Source: Clostridioides mangenotii TR (GTDB lineage: Bacteria; Bacillota; Clostridia; Peptostreptococcales; Peptostreptococcaceae). From it: a DNA stretch of 32,783 nucleotides. A program made the position numbers and the translations under genes. The notes below the pieces were generated by a model. It did no database searches. It saw only the letters and a program-made list of their open reading frames with translations, and was not told where the DNA came from. Position 1 is the stretch's first letter; each line of letters starts with the position of its first letter. The stretch is taken from NCBI RefSeq assembly GCF_000498755.1, contig NZ_AXUS01000028.1:1-32783 (forward strand), written 5' to 3'. Positions 25,056 to 32,748 of the stretch are shown here, one piece after another.

Positions 25056-26825
25056 ATGAATAAAAAAGTTATAATTGTTGGAGGGGTAGCTGGTGGGGCA
25101 TCAGCAGCAGCGAGATTGAGACGCTTAGATGAGGACATTGATATAATCATGTTTGAAAAAGGTGAGTACATATCTTTTGCAAACTGTGGACTACCATACT
25201 ATATAGGAGATACAATAACTGATAGAGAAAAACTTATTGTTCAGACAGTAGAGTCCATGAGTACTAGATTTAACATGGATATTAGAAATTTAAGTGAAGT
25301 TGTAAAAATAGATAGAGAAAATAAAAAAGTAACTATAAAAGACTACAGATCCGATGATTCATATGAAGAAAGCTATGATGTATTAGTTCTTTCTCCTGGG
25401 GCTAGTCCAATAAAGCCACCGATTACTGGGATAGATAAATGTGACAATTTATTTACACTTAGAAATATACCTGATACAGATAAAATTAAAGGTTATGTAG
25501 ATGATATTAGACCAAAGCGTGCAGTGGTTGTAGGCGGAGGGTTTATAGGTCTTGAAATGACAGAAAATCTATATAATAGAGGTATAGAACTTACCATAGT
25601 AGAGGCTAGTAAACAAGTTATGGCACCTCTTGACTATGAAATGGCTAGTGATGTCCATTACCATCTAATGGATAAAGGGGTAAAGTTAATTTTAAATGAC
25701 GGAGTTAAATCATTTGAAGATTTTGGTAAGAAAGTAGTGCTTTCTAGTGGTAAAGAGATAGATACAGATATGATTATACTTTCTATAGGGGTAAGACCTG
25801 AGAGTTCTATAGCAAAAGATGCTGGTCTTAAACTAAATGAGAGAGGAGCTATAGTTGTAGATAGCCATATGAAGACTTCGGACGAAAGTATTTATGCACT
25901 TGGAGATGCAGTAGAAGTTGTTGATTATATAAATAAAAAGCCGACTATGATACCTTTAGCATGGCCTGCAAATAGACAGGGAAGACTTGTAGCAGATCAT
26001 CTTGCGGGTAAAGACGTTTCTTATAAGGGGACATTAGGTTCTTCAATTGCGAAGGTATTTGATTATACAGTTGCAACTACAGGAAACAATGAAAAAACTC
26101 TTAAAATAATAGGTAAAGAGTTCGAGGTTGTTCATATTCATCCATCATCTCATGCAGGGTACTATCCAGGAGCTTTTCCGGTTTCATTAAAAATGATTTT
26201 TGAGCCAGATACAGGAAAGATATTAGGAGCGCAAGGAGTTGGGATCAGCGGAGTAGATAAGCGCATAGATGTTATCGCAACAGCTATAAAAGGTGGACTT
26301 ACGGCATATGACCTTCCAGATATAGAGACTTGTTATGCACCTCCTTACAATTCAGCAAAAGACCCGGTTAATATGCTTGGGTATTGTGCCTCTAATATAC
26401 TAGATGGCGATGTTGAAAATATCCAGTGGAGCGAAGTAGATAGTGTCAATGAAAATGGAGGATTTATTATAGATGTAAGAGAAGAGGCTGAGCTTACAAC
26501 AGGAGCAATAGATGGAGTAGTAAATATTCCTTTATGGCAACTTAGAGATCGATTAATAGAGATACCTAAAGATAAAAAAATATATGTAACATGCCAAGTA
26601 GGTTTAAGGGGTTATATAGCTTGTAGAATACTTAAACAAAATGGATTTGACTGTGCAAATATAGACGGGGGAATGAAAACATATTTAACTGTCAAGAGAG
26701 CTCAAAGTAGACTAAAATCTCAAAATGCTCTTACAGAAATTATTGATAATAGTTCTGACGATAAATTGTTTGACGATCCAAGAAGGATAGATGCAAGTGA
26801 AGTAGCTGCTACTTTTTCTATATAG
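25056..26825 (+). CDS. CoA-disulfide reductase/persulfide reductase with rhodanese domain
   Basis: A 589-residue flavoprotein. The FAD-binding GGVAGGASAAARLRR is at the N-terminus; the redox Cys44 lies in FANCGLPYYIG; the NAD(P)H-binding VVVGGGFIGLEM follows near residue 157. A rhodanese domain occupies about 463-545 with active Cys513 (VTCQVGLRG). Such CoADR-RHD enzymes reduce CoA disulfide or CoA persulfide and take part in sulfur and oxidative stress metabolism. After residue 545 an Asp/Ser-rich tail ends RRIDASEVAATFSI, about where a TusA domain starts in larger relatives. AAAGGAGG precedes the ATG. Monocistronic. Confidence 0.9.
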   Translation: MNKKVIIVGGVAGGASAAARLRRLDEDIDIIMFEKGEYISFANCGLPYYIGDTITDREKLIVQTVESMSTRFNMDIRNLSEVVKIDRENKKVTIKDYRSDDSYEESYDVLVLSPGASPIKPPITGIDKCDNLFTLRNIPDTDKIKGYVDDIRPKRAVVVGGGFIGLEMTENLYNRGIELTIVEASKQVMAPLDYEMASDVHYHLMDKGVKLILNDGVKSFEDFGKKVVLSSGKEIDTDMIILSIGVRPESSIAKDAGLKLNERGAIVVDSHMKTSDESIYALGDAVEVVDYINKKPTMIPLAWPANRQGRLVADHLAGKDVSYKGTLGSSIAKVFDYTVATTGNNEKTLKIIGKEFEVVHIHPSSHAGYYPGAFPVSLKMIFEPDTGKILGAQGVGISGVDKRIDVIATAIKGGLTAYDLPDIETCYAPPYNSAKDPVNMLGYCASNILDGDVENIQWSEVDSVNENGGFIIDVREEAELTTGAIDGVVNIPLWQLRDRLIEIPKDKKIYVTCQVGLRGYIACRILKQNGFDCANIDGGMKTYLTVKRAQSRLKSQNALTEIIDNSSDDKLFDDPRRIDASEVAATFSI

Positions 26826-26879
26826 TTTTAAAAACGCATTTACTGCTTTTATTGAAAAGGAAAAAATGATTAGATATAG

Positions 26880-26933
26880 TAAAATAGTTAGGCCCAAAAG
26901 TATAGTACTATACTTTTGGGCCTAACTATTTTA
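26880..26933. terminator. 54-bp perfect palindrome, bidirectional terminator
   Basis: Bases 26880-26906 are fully complementary to 26907-26933. The core GGCCCAAAAGTATAG gives a strong stem, and flanking A and T runs provide U runs either way. It separates the CoA-disulfide reductase gene from the convergent transporter operon. Confidence 0.88.
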
Positions 26934-27935
26934 TTTTATAAAAGTTATTCCTTCACCTTTAGGCTTTTCAATACCTATGTCGTTTAATGTAGTTTCATTA
27001 ATGATAGTTTCTGTATTATCAAGAGTTGAAACAGGTATAGCGGAAACTTTTTCACCATTAAGTATCTTTACAGCTTCCTCACCAGTTTTGTATCCAAGTT
27101 TTTCGTAGCTTATCCCATTACAAGCAAGTGCTCCGTTTTTAACATGGGCTTCTTCAGCGCCTATAACTGGAATTTTATTTTCAGTTGCTGTTTTAGCTAT
27201 GATTGGCATAGAAGATGCAACTAAGTTGTCGGTAGGAGTGTATATTACATCAACTTTTCCAACTAAGCTAGAGACAGCCTGGTTAACTTCATTAGAAGTA
27301 GTTATTCCTTTTACAACTACATTAAATCCGTTTTTATCAGCTTCTTTTTTAAACTCATCTATCTGGATTTTTGAATTTATCTCACTAGTATTTCCAATTA
27401 TTCCGACAGTTTTAGCATCTGGAACTAGATCTTTTATAAGAGTTATTGAATTTGACACGGGAATAAAATCAGAAGTCCCAGTTACATTGCCTTCTGGCTT
27501 ATCTGTTGTTTTCACTAGTCCTGCCTCAACAGGATCTGTTACAGCTGTAAAAAGTATTGGAATATCTTTAGTAGCGTTAAATGCGGCCTGCGCAGCTGGT
27601 GTAGAAATAGCGAAAATCAAATCTTTTTTGTCAGAGGCAAATGAACTTGCTATAGTTTGTGTTGTAGGCATATCATTTTGTGCGTTTTTAAAATCTATTT
27701 CAATATTTTTACCTTCCTCAAAGCCATTGTCTTTTAGAGCATTTAAAAATCCTGTCTTTGTTGCATCTAAAGCAGGATGCTCAACTAGCTGAGTTATACC
27801 TATCCTTTTGATTTCACCATCTTTTTTTAATTCATTGTTATTAGTTGATGCTTCTTTACTTGAACAACCTGTAAGTACTATACCCACAAGTACTGCTGTA
27901 AGACATAGACTTAGTATCTTTCTTTTTTTTATCAT
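26931..27935 (-). CDS. Tyrosine-type ABC transporter substrate-binding lipoprotein (CD0873-like)
   Basis: A 334-residue lipoprotein of the ABC substrate-binding (PF04392/TrpX-like) family. The signal peptide ends in lipobox LTGC (Cys24). The mature domain includes IRTQ-like IGITQLVEHPALDATKTGF (IGITQLVEHP, ALDATKTGF) and STPAAQAAFNATKDIPILFTAV (STPAAQAAF, NATKDIPILFTAV), the family's ligand loop. I recognise it as C. difficile CD0873, reported as a tyrosine-binding protein and surface adhesin. It is the last gene of a minus-strand operon read permease, ATPase, lipoprotein; AGGAGG precedes the ATG. Regulation is probably by the leader at 29670-29996. Confidence 0.88.
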   Translation of the reverse strand: MIKKRKILSLCLTAVLVGIVLTGCSSKEASTNNNELKKDGEIKRIGITQLVEHPALDATKTGFLNALKDNGFEEGKNIEIDFKNAQNDMPTTQTIASSFASDKKDLIFAISTPAAQAAFNATKDIPILFTAVTDPVEAGLVKTTDKPEGNVTGTSDFIPVSNSITLIKDLVPDAKTVGIIGNTSEINSKIQIDEFKKEADKNGFNVVVKGITTSNEVNQAVSSLVGKVDVIYTPTDNLVASSMPIIAKTATENKIPVIGAEEAHVKNGALACNGISYEKLGYKTGEEAVKILNGEKVSAIPVSTLDNTETIINETTLNDIGIEKPKGEGITFIK

Positions 27936-28050
27936 AATATTTCCTCCTGTTTTTTATTTTTAAATTAATATACGAAATGTATAAATTAGATTTATATAAT
28001 TAGTTCTGTAATTCAAATTATTTATTAAGCTATAAGTCAATTCACATATC

Positions 28051-28806
28051 CTATACTGCATATTCAAATCTATTTAGGATTTCTTCAATGCTCAATTTGC
28101 GCTTTTCTATTTGTTTAACATCCAGTACGATTTGACCCTTATGTAGCATAATCAATCTATCGCCATATTCAAGTGCATGTTTTAAGTTATGAGTGACCAT
28201 AAGTGTAGTAATATTTTTTTCTCTAACTATTTTATTTGTAAGAGCGATAACCTCATTTGAAGTTTTGGGATCGAGAGCTGCTGTGTGTTCATCTAAAAGC
28301 AATACAGATGGCTCAGTAAGACAAGACATTATAAGAGCTAATGACTGTCTTTGACCTCCTGAGAGGTATTTAACTTGGACATCCAAGTATTTTTTTAGAT
28401 CTAGTGAGACACCTTCTAAGTAACTTGATAAGAAGTCTTTTTTATACTTTAGACACCTCTTTAGATTTAAAAGATCCCCCTTGTTTAGTGCGAGTGACAG
28501 GTTTTCTCTCACCGTCATACTAGGGCAGGTTCCTAAACTTGGATCTTGAAACACCCTGCTTATTATTTGAGTTCTCTTGTGTTCGGGAGCATTGGTAATA
28601 TTTTTTTCTCCAACCCAGATTTCTCCAGAAGTTTGCTTTATAAGGCCAGATATAATATTTAGTAGTGTAGATTTACCAGTACCATTACTACCTATTATCG
28701 TTACAAATTCGCCAGTTGCTATATCTATCGACAAGTCTTTAAAAATAGTATTTGAATCTCCATATGGGTTTTCAAAAGTCTTTGATATATTTTTTATCTC
28801 TAACAT
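28051..28806 (-). CDS. ABC transporter ATPase of the tyrosine-type system
   Basis: A 251-residue ATP-binding protein. Walker A GSNGTGKST, signature LSGGQRQSLAL, and a Walker B reading LLLDEHTAALDPKT, where the usual Pro after Asp-Glu is His, as is normal in this amino acid uptake subfamily. The H-loop is MVTHNLKHAL. Its start codon directly abuts the stop of the permease, so they are translationally coupled. A 115-base gap without clear structure separates it from the lipoprotein gene. Confidence 0.9.
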   Translation of the reverse strand: MLEIKNISKTFENPYGDSNTIFKDLSIDIATGEFVTIIGSNGTGKSTLLNIISGLIKQTSGEIWVGEKNITNAPEHKRTQIISRVFQDPSLGTCPSMTVRENLSLALNKGDLLNLKRCLKYKKDFLSSYLEGVSLDLKKYLDVQVKYLSGGQRQSLALIMSCLTEPSVLLLDEHTAALDPKTSNEVIALTNKIVREKNITTLMVTHNLKHALEYGDRLIMLHKGQIVLDVKQIEKRKLSIEEILNRFEYAV

Positions 28807-29670
28807 TTATGCCACCGCCTTTTCTTTATCTTTATTTTTTTTAGGAAATTTTATGTTGCTGATAGATAAGAATGCAACTATCACCAAAGCTGTAATAAGT
28901 TTTAAGTCTGTAGGAAGCATTCCTCTCTGCATTGCGTAGTATATAGTTAACTGGTAAATAAATGCACCAACCACTATCGCACTAGTATTGTTTACAAACT
29001 TAATTTTCTTAAATAGAGTGAGTCCGATTATTATTGACGCAATGCCTAGCACTAGTGTTCCAGTTCCCATATTTACATCTGTGAAGCCTTGGAATTGGGC
29101 CATAAGTCCTCCAGCCAGAGCAATAAGTCCGTTTGATATCATAAGTCCTAGGATTTTTATGTAGCCGATATCTATTCCAAGAGATTTAATCATCTGTGAG
29201 TTATCTCCAACTCCTTTTAAAGTGTATCCAATACTAGTTTTTAAAAATAAATCTAAAAATAATTTGCAGATAATCATAAATACAAGTGCTAGTAGTATTG
29301 GAGATTCTGTAGAGTTAAACAAATGGTTGAAACTAAAAAGTGGTATGTTTGATTTTCCCATAATTCTCAAATTTACTGAGTAAAGCATACCCATTACAAG
29401 TATCCCAGAAAGTAGACTGGTAATTTTAAACTTTACATGTAGTATTCCAGTTATCATTCCAGCTAATGAACCACTTAATACTGCAAGTAGTGTTGCAGTA
29501 ATGGGAGACATACCATTTACTAGTGAAGCGGCAACTACTGATGCCCCCATAGTGTAACTTCCATCTGCTGTCATATCTGGAAAATCTAGAATTTTGTAGG
29601 TGATGTATACACCAATGGCCATAATTGATAAAATTAGACTCTGCGTTATTACTGATAAAATACTGCTCAT
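28807..29670 (-). CDS. ABC transporter permease of the tyrosine-type system
   Basis: A 287-residue integral membrane permease with about eight hydrophobic segments, of the TrpY/branched-chain-like permease family. Landmarks are YKILDFPDMTADGSYTMGASV (YKILDFPDMTADG, SYTMGASV) near the N-terminus and LALAGGLMAQFQGFTDVNMG-type segments in the middle. It is the first gene of the operon; GGGGG lies nine bases before the ATG. The lysine-rich C-terminus (PKKNKDKEKAVA) faces the cytoplasm. Substrate is inferred from its lipoprotein partner. Confidence 0.9.
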   Translation of the reverse strand: MSSILSVITQSLILSIMAIGVYITYKILDFPDMTADGSYTMGASVVAASLVNGMSPITATLLAVLSGSLAGMITGILHVKFKITSLLSGILVMGMLYSVNLRIMGKSNIPLFSFNHLFNSTESPILLALVFMIICKLFLDLFLKTSIGYTLKGVGDNSQMIKSLGIDIGYIKILGLMISNGLIALAGGLMAQFQGFTDVNMGTGTLVLGIASIIIGLTLFKKIKFVNNTSAIVVGAFIYQLTIYYAMQRGMLPTDLKLITALVIVAFLSISNIKFPKKNKDKEKAVA

Positions 29671-29698
29671 ATTAGAACCCCCTTAGATATTTGAATAC

Positions 29699-29731
29699 AA
29701 AAAAGCCACATAGAGTAAAGCACTATGCGGC
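29699..29731 (-). terminator. Leader terminator 2 (segments 6:7)
   Basis: On the minus strand GCCGCATAG (29731-29723) pairs with CTATGTGGC (29713-29705), nine pairs including one G-U, loop nine bases, followed by six Us (29704-29699). It is the second of two tandem terminators just before the permease gene. Confidence 0.85.
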
Positions 29732-29738
29732 AACAACG

Positions 29739-29773
29739 AAAAAGCCACATAGTATTATCTACGCGGCTTTTTT
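29739..29773 (-). terminator. Leader terminator 1 (segments 4:5)
   Basis: AAAAAGCCGCGTAG (29772-29759) pairs with CTATGTGGCTTTTT (29752-29739), 14 pairs with two G-U, loop six bases, ending in a U run. It would stop transcription about 70 bases before the permease start codon. Confidence 0.88.
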
Positions 29774-29813
29774 ATATATTATATGAAAACTATATATAAA
29801 CAAAATCCTACAA

Positions 29814-29884
29814 CCAACATAGATACAATCCCAAATTCGAGTTATCGACCGGGTTTGCATCTATATTTAAATAGTTACAAACCC
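29814..29884 (-). promoter_or_regulatory. Alternative-pairing region of a tyrosine attenuator
   Basis: Minus-strand segments: segment 1 GGGTTTG (29884-29878), segment 2 ATAGATGCAAACCC (29864-29851), segment 3 GGGATTGTATCTATGTTGG (29832-29814). 1:2 gives seven perfect pairs; 2:3 gives 14 positions with one G-U and one mismatch, and excludes 1:2. Segment 3's TATCTATGTTGG also pairs with CCGCGTAGATA (29766-29756), the 5' arm of terminator 1, with two G-U pairs and one bulge, an antiterminator. Segment 1 begins at the last base of the leader peptide's stop codon. Confidence 0.75.
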
Positions 29885-29937
29885 TATAAGTATTGGCTAT
29901 AGTAATAATATCTGTTTTTGTTTAATAAAGTAATCAT
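29884..29937 (-). CDS. Tyrosine-rich leader peptide
   Basis: A 17-codon reading frame, MITLLNKNRYYYYSQYL, with five tyrosines (four consecutive, codons 10-13, and codon 16). AAGGAG (29951-29946) lies eight bases before the ATG, which is normal spacing. It is transcribed from the promoter at 30003-30031 and its stop overlaps the first pairing segment of the attenuator. A Tyr run ahead of terminators and a tyrosine transporter is the expected form of a ribosome-stalling leader peptide. Its purpose would be its translation, not the peptide. Confidence 0.78.
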   Translation of the reverse strand: MITLLNKNRYYYYSQYL

Positions 29938-30002
29938 AATTATCTCTCCTTAAAATTTTAAAATAATTGTCAGAAAGTTTTTACTTCCTAGACTTATCGA
30001 TA

Positions 30003-30031
30003 ATTATAAAATATAAAAAAATAAAAGTCAA
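30003..30031 (-). promoter_or_regulatory. Promoter of the tyrosine-type transporter operon
   Basis: On the minus strand TTGACT (30031-30026) is followed after exactly 17 bases by TATAAT (30008-30003). Transcription should begin near 29996, giving a leader of about 326 bases before the permease. The start falls about 59 bases before the leader peptide's ATG. Confidence 0.78.
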
Positions 30032-30150
30032 GAATTAACTTTAAATAATTTCACATAATTATAAAATATAATGTTATAATTAAATCAATATAATCTAATA
30101 TTATATTAATAGGGTATTGAAGCAATATCATCAAAGAGGGAGGGTATACT

Positions 30151-30594
30151 ATGCAATTGATATGGTTAGGTGTTGCAATTGTTTTTGGAATAGCTGAACT
30201 TTTGACACCAAGTTTGACACTAATATGGTTCAGTATAGGTGCTGTAGCTCTCATATTTTTGAGCATGGTTATTGAAAACCTTTTTATTCAAATTTTGATC
30301 TTTGCCATTATTTCTTTTACACTGTTATTTGTAGCGACTAAAAAAATTGTCAAAAAAGACAAGGGCTATAAATACAACACAAATCTACAGGCTGTTTTAA
30401 ATGCCAAAGGTTTTGTAAAAGAAGATATACTTATTAACCAACCAGGAAGAGTGGTTGTTGATAGAGAAGAGTGGACAGCGATCTCATTTGATAATGAAAA
30501 GATAGAAAAGGGAAGTACTGTAGAAGTTGTAAAAATAGAAGGGGTAAAGCTAGTTGTAAAAAAGTCTGAACTTGCAACTGTAAAAGCTGACTAA
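30151..30594 (+). CDS. NfeD-like membrane protein
   Basis: A 147-residue protein of the NfeD family. Two or three hydrophobic helices (about 2-20, 28-48 and 50-66) are followed by a short soluble OB-fold domain (about 85-147) with GRVVVDREEWTAISFD, the usual NfeD C-terminal strand pattern. No protease domain is present, so it is the short form. NfeD proteins work with SPFH proteins, and its partner begins 14 bases downstream. GGGAGGG precedes the ATG. Confidence 0.88.
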   Translation: MQLIWLGVAIVFGIAELLTPSLTLIWFSIGAVALIFLSMVIENLFIQILIFAIISFTLLFVATKKIVKKDKGYKYNTNLQAVLNAKGFVKEDILINQPGRVVVDREEWTAISFDNEKIEKGSTVEVVKIEGVKLVVKKSELATVKAD

Positions 30595-30608
30595 TGGGAG
30601 GAATAGAT

Positions 30609-31649
30609 ATGATTATAATGGTTATTGTGATTGTAATAGTTGCCTTGGCAAGTATTGCCTGCATAAAAGTAATCCAACAATCAAGAATGGGTATTATTAT
30701 GAGACTTGGAAAATTCCACAAGGCTGCAGATACTGGAGTTCATTTCTTAATTCCGTTTTTAGATAGATTGGCTTATGTAATAGACTTAAGAGAAATTGTT
30801 ATGGATTTTCCACCTCAACCAGTTATAACTAAAGACAACGTAACTATGCAAATAGATACTGTTGTATACTACAAAGTAACTGATCCAGTGGGATATGTAT
30901 TTGAAATTGCAAATCCAATTTCGGCTATAGAAAATCTATCAGCTACAACATTAAGAAATATAATAGGTGAATTAGATCTTGATGAAACACTTACTTCAAG
31001 GGATATAATAAATGCTAAAATGAGGGCTATACTAGACGAAGCGACTGATAAATGGGGTATAAAAGTAAACAGAGTTGAACTTAAAAATATAATGCCTCCA
31101 AACGATATACAAGTTGCAATGGAAAAACAGATGAGAGCTGAGAGGGAGAGACGTGAATCGATCCTGCAAGCAGAAGGTAATAAAGCATCTTCAATCCTAC
31201 AAGCAGAAGGAGATAAACAATCTGCTATACTTAGAGCCGAAGCTAAGAAAGAAGCTATGGTTCGTGAGGCAGAAGGTGAAAGAGAATCAGCAGTACTTAT
31301 AGCACAAGGTGAAGCTGAAGCTATAAGACAAATGGCTATAGCCAAAGCACAAGGTGAAGCTGAAATGATTGGCAGAACTCAAAAAGCTACTGCAGAAGGT
31401 TTAAGATTAGTATTTAGTGCCATGAAAGAGTCAAATATTGACGACAATATGCTTGCACTTAAATCTATGGAAGCTCTTGCAAAGCTTGCTGAAGGAGAGT
31501 CAACTAAGTTAGTACTTCCATCAGATACAGTGAATTTACTTGGAACTTTTAAGGGAATCAAAGAAGTTATGTCTGATGACAACAAAGTAGATCTAAAGAA
31601 GCTAAGTGGTAAATTTGAATCAAAAATAGAAAATCAAAAAGAAGATTAA
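30609..31649 (+). CDS. SPFH/stomatin-like membrane scaffold (paraslipin/QmcA type)
   Basis: A 346-residue SPFH protein. An N-terminal membrane helix is followed by the SPFH domain (RLGKFHKAADTGVHFLIPF, shown as RLGKFHKAAD, TGVHFLIPF; then DVIVYYKV-type VVYYKVTDP) and a long Ala/Glu-rich coiled coil with repeated QAEG/AQGEAEA units (about 175-255). Such proteins build membrane microdomains with NfeD partners. The start is ATG 30609 behind GGGAGG, not the earlier ATG at 30594, which overlaps the preceding stop and lacks a spaced ribosome binding site. Confidence 0.92.
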   Translation: MIIMVIVIVIVALASIACIKVIQQSRMGIIMRLGKFHKAADTGVHFLIPFLDRLAYVIDLREIVMDFPPQPVITKDNVTMQIDTVVYYKVTDPVGYVFEIANPISAIENLSATTLRNIIGELDLDETLTSRDIINAKMRAILDEATDKWGIKVNRVELKNIMPPNDIQVAMEKQMRAERERRESILQAEGNKASSILQAEGDKQSAILRAEAKKEAMVREAEGERESAVLIAQGEAEAIRQMAIAKAQGEAEMIGRTQKATAEGLRLVFSAMKESNIDDNMLALKSMEALAKLAEGESTKLVLPSDTVNLLGTFKGIKEVMSDDNKVDLKKLSGKFESKIENQKED

Positions 31650-31667
31650 TTTTATATATTTGAAGCT

Positions 31668-31704
31668 AATACAGCGTACATATTTTATGTACGCTGTATT
31701 TTTG
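31668..31704 (+). terminator. Terminator after the SPFH gene
   Basis: AATACAGCGTACATA (31668-31682) pairs perfectly with TATGTACGCTGTATT (31686-31700) around a three-base loop, followed by Ts. Confidence 0.88.
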
Positions 31705-31785
31705 ATTTAGATATATAAGTTTATTGGTTGATTTTAATTTAAGGAGTACTTACTTATTTACATGTATATACTTATAATAAAACTA

Positions 31786-31811
31786 TAAAAAAGCATAGTT
31801 ATTACAATGCT
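31786..31811 (-). terminator. Terminator of the EamA permease gene
   Basis: On the minus strand AGCAT (31811-31807) pairs with ATGCT (31796-31792), followed by six Us (31791-31786). The stem is short, so the call is modest. Confidence 0.55.
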
Positions 31812-31818
31812 AATTTAT

Positions 31819-32748
31819 TTAAATTGAATCTTCTACATCGTTATTAGCAGTTGAAGGTTTAGATAAATTGGCTCCTAGAACACCAATAAGAATAATAGCC
31901 ACACCGATTACATGTATAAAAGTTATACTTTCTTTTAAGAATATAGCTCCAGCAAAAACAGCAACTACAACAGTTAAATTTAGATAAACCCCCATTTTAG
32001 AAGCTTCTAATTTAGATAAAGCGTAATTTGATAGAATAAATGATACCAGTGAAGACATAATACCTAAATACAACACAGCTCCGATATAATTCATACTTGC
32101 TAATGGAGCAAAATAAGACTGTATATCTGATAAAAATAAATGTTTAATAATTGAGACTACATTAAACACAAAACATCCGAAAAGTGTCATTACATAAGTC
32201 ATTTGGGTAACATTGTACTGTTTAGCGTTTTTTCTTGCCATAACATTGTAGAGTGATAAAGCTAAAGAAGATAGAGTAAGTAGTATTATTCCTAAAAGAT
32301 GTTTTGAATCTATAGTGTTACCTTGAGCTATAAATACAAACAATACACCGAACATAGATATAAAAGTGAATATTTTTTGCTTTAAACTAGGTTTTTCTTT
32401 TAACAATATAATACCAAATATCATAGTAAAAATAGGTATAGTAGATTGAATTATACCACCTTCTGAAGATGAGGACATAGAAAGTCCTAATAATTGAAGG
32501 GAAAAATATAAAACAGGAGATACCAAGCTGAGTGGTAACAGTGCAATAATATCTGATTTAGAAACTACTTTCCTCTTTTTAGTTAATAATGTATATAAAA
32601 AAATTGCAATAAATGCAGATGTAAATCTATGTGCAAGTATGTCTATTGTGTTTCCATCAACTAAGGCTATTTTGCTAAATAAGAAAGAGAGACCAATAAG
32701 TGTTGAATATAAGACGGCTGAAATACTTCCTTTTATCGTATCGTTCAT
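31819..32748 (-). CDS. EamA/DMT-family permease
   Basis: A 309-residue membrane protein with about ten hydrophobic helices in two EamA repeats of five, the drug/metabolite transporter layout. The segment EGGIIQSTIPIFTMIFGIILLKEK (EGGIIQSTIPIF, TMIFGIILLKEK) ends the first repeat and GAIFLKESITFIHVIGVAII (GAIFLKESIT, FIHVIGVAII) the second, both typical. Substrate not predictable; amino acid or metabolite export is common in the family. The start is ATG 32748 behind GGAGG rather than the upstream frame start at 32760. Monocistronic. Confidence 0.9.
   Translation of the reverse strand: MNDTIKGSISAVLYSTLIGLSFLFSKIALVDGNTIDILAHRFTSAFIAIFLYTLLTKKRKVVSKSDIIALLPLSLVSPVLYFSLQLLGLSMSSSSEGGIIQSTIPIFTMIFGIILLKEKPSLKQKIFTFISMFGVLFVFIAQGNTIDSKHLLGIILLTLSSLALSLYNVMARKNAKQYNVTQMTYVMTLFGCFVFNVVSIIKHLFLSDIQSYFAPLASMNYIGAVLYLGIMSSLVSFILSNYALSKLEASKMGVYLNLTVVVAVFAGAIFLKESITFIHVIGVAIILIGVLGANLSKPSTANNDVEDSI

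Noticed and set aside
27199-27792. 197-residue plus-strand reading frame
   Set aside because: It lies entirely antisense to the CD0873-like lipoprotein gene, has no ribosome binding site, and its composition follows from the coding strand.
29699-29752. Two copies of AAAAAGCCACATAG as a repeat element or CRISPR-like array
   Set aside because: The two copies are the 3' arms of tandem terminators; there is no third copy or regular spacing.
29671-30000. T-box riboswitch in the leader of the tyrosine-type transporter
   Set aside because: The minus strand has no AGGGTGGNACCGCG antiterminator motif or specifier loop; a translated Tyr-rich frame and alternative hairpins explain the region better.
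31130-31370. Repetitive DNA in the SPFH gene (QAEG/AQGEAEA units)
   Set aside because: The repeats come from the Ala/Glu-rich coiled coil that is normal in this family, not from a mobile or satellite repeat.
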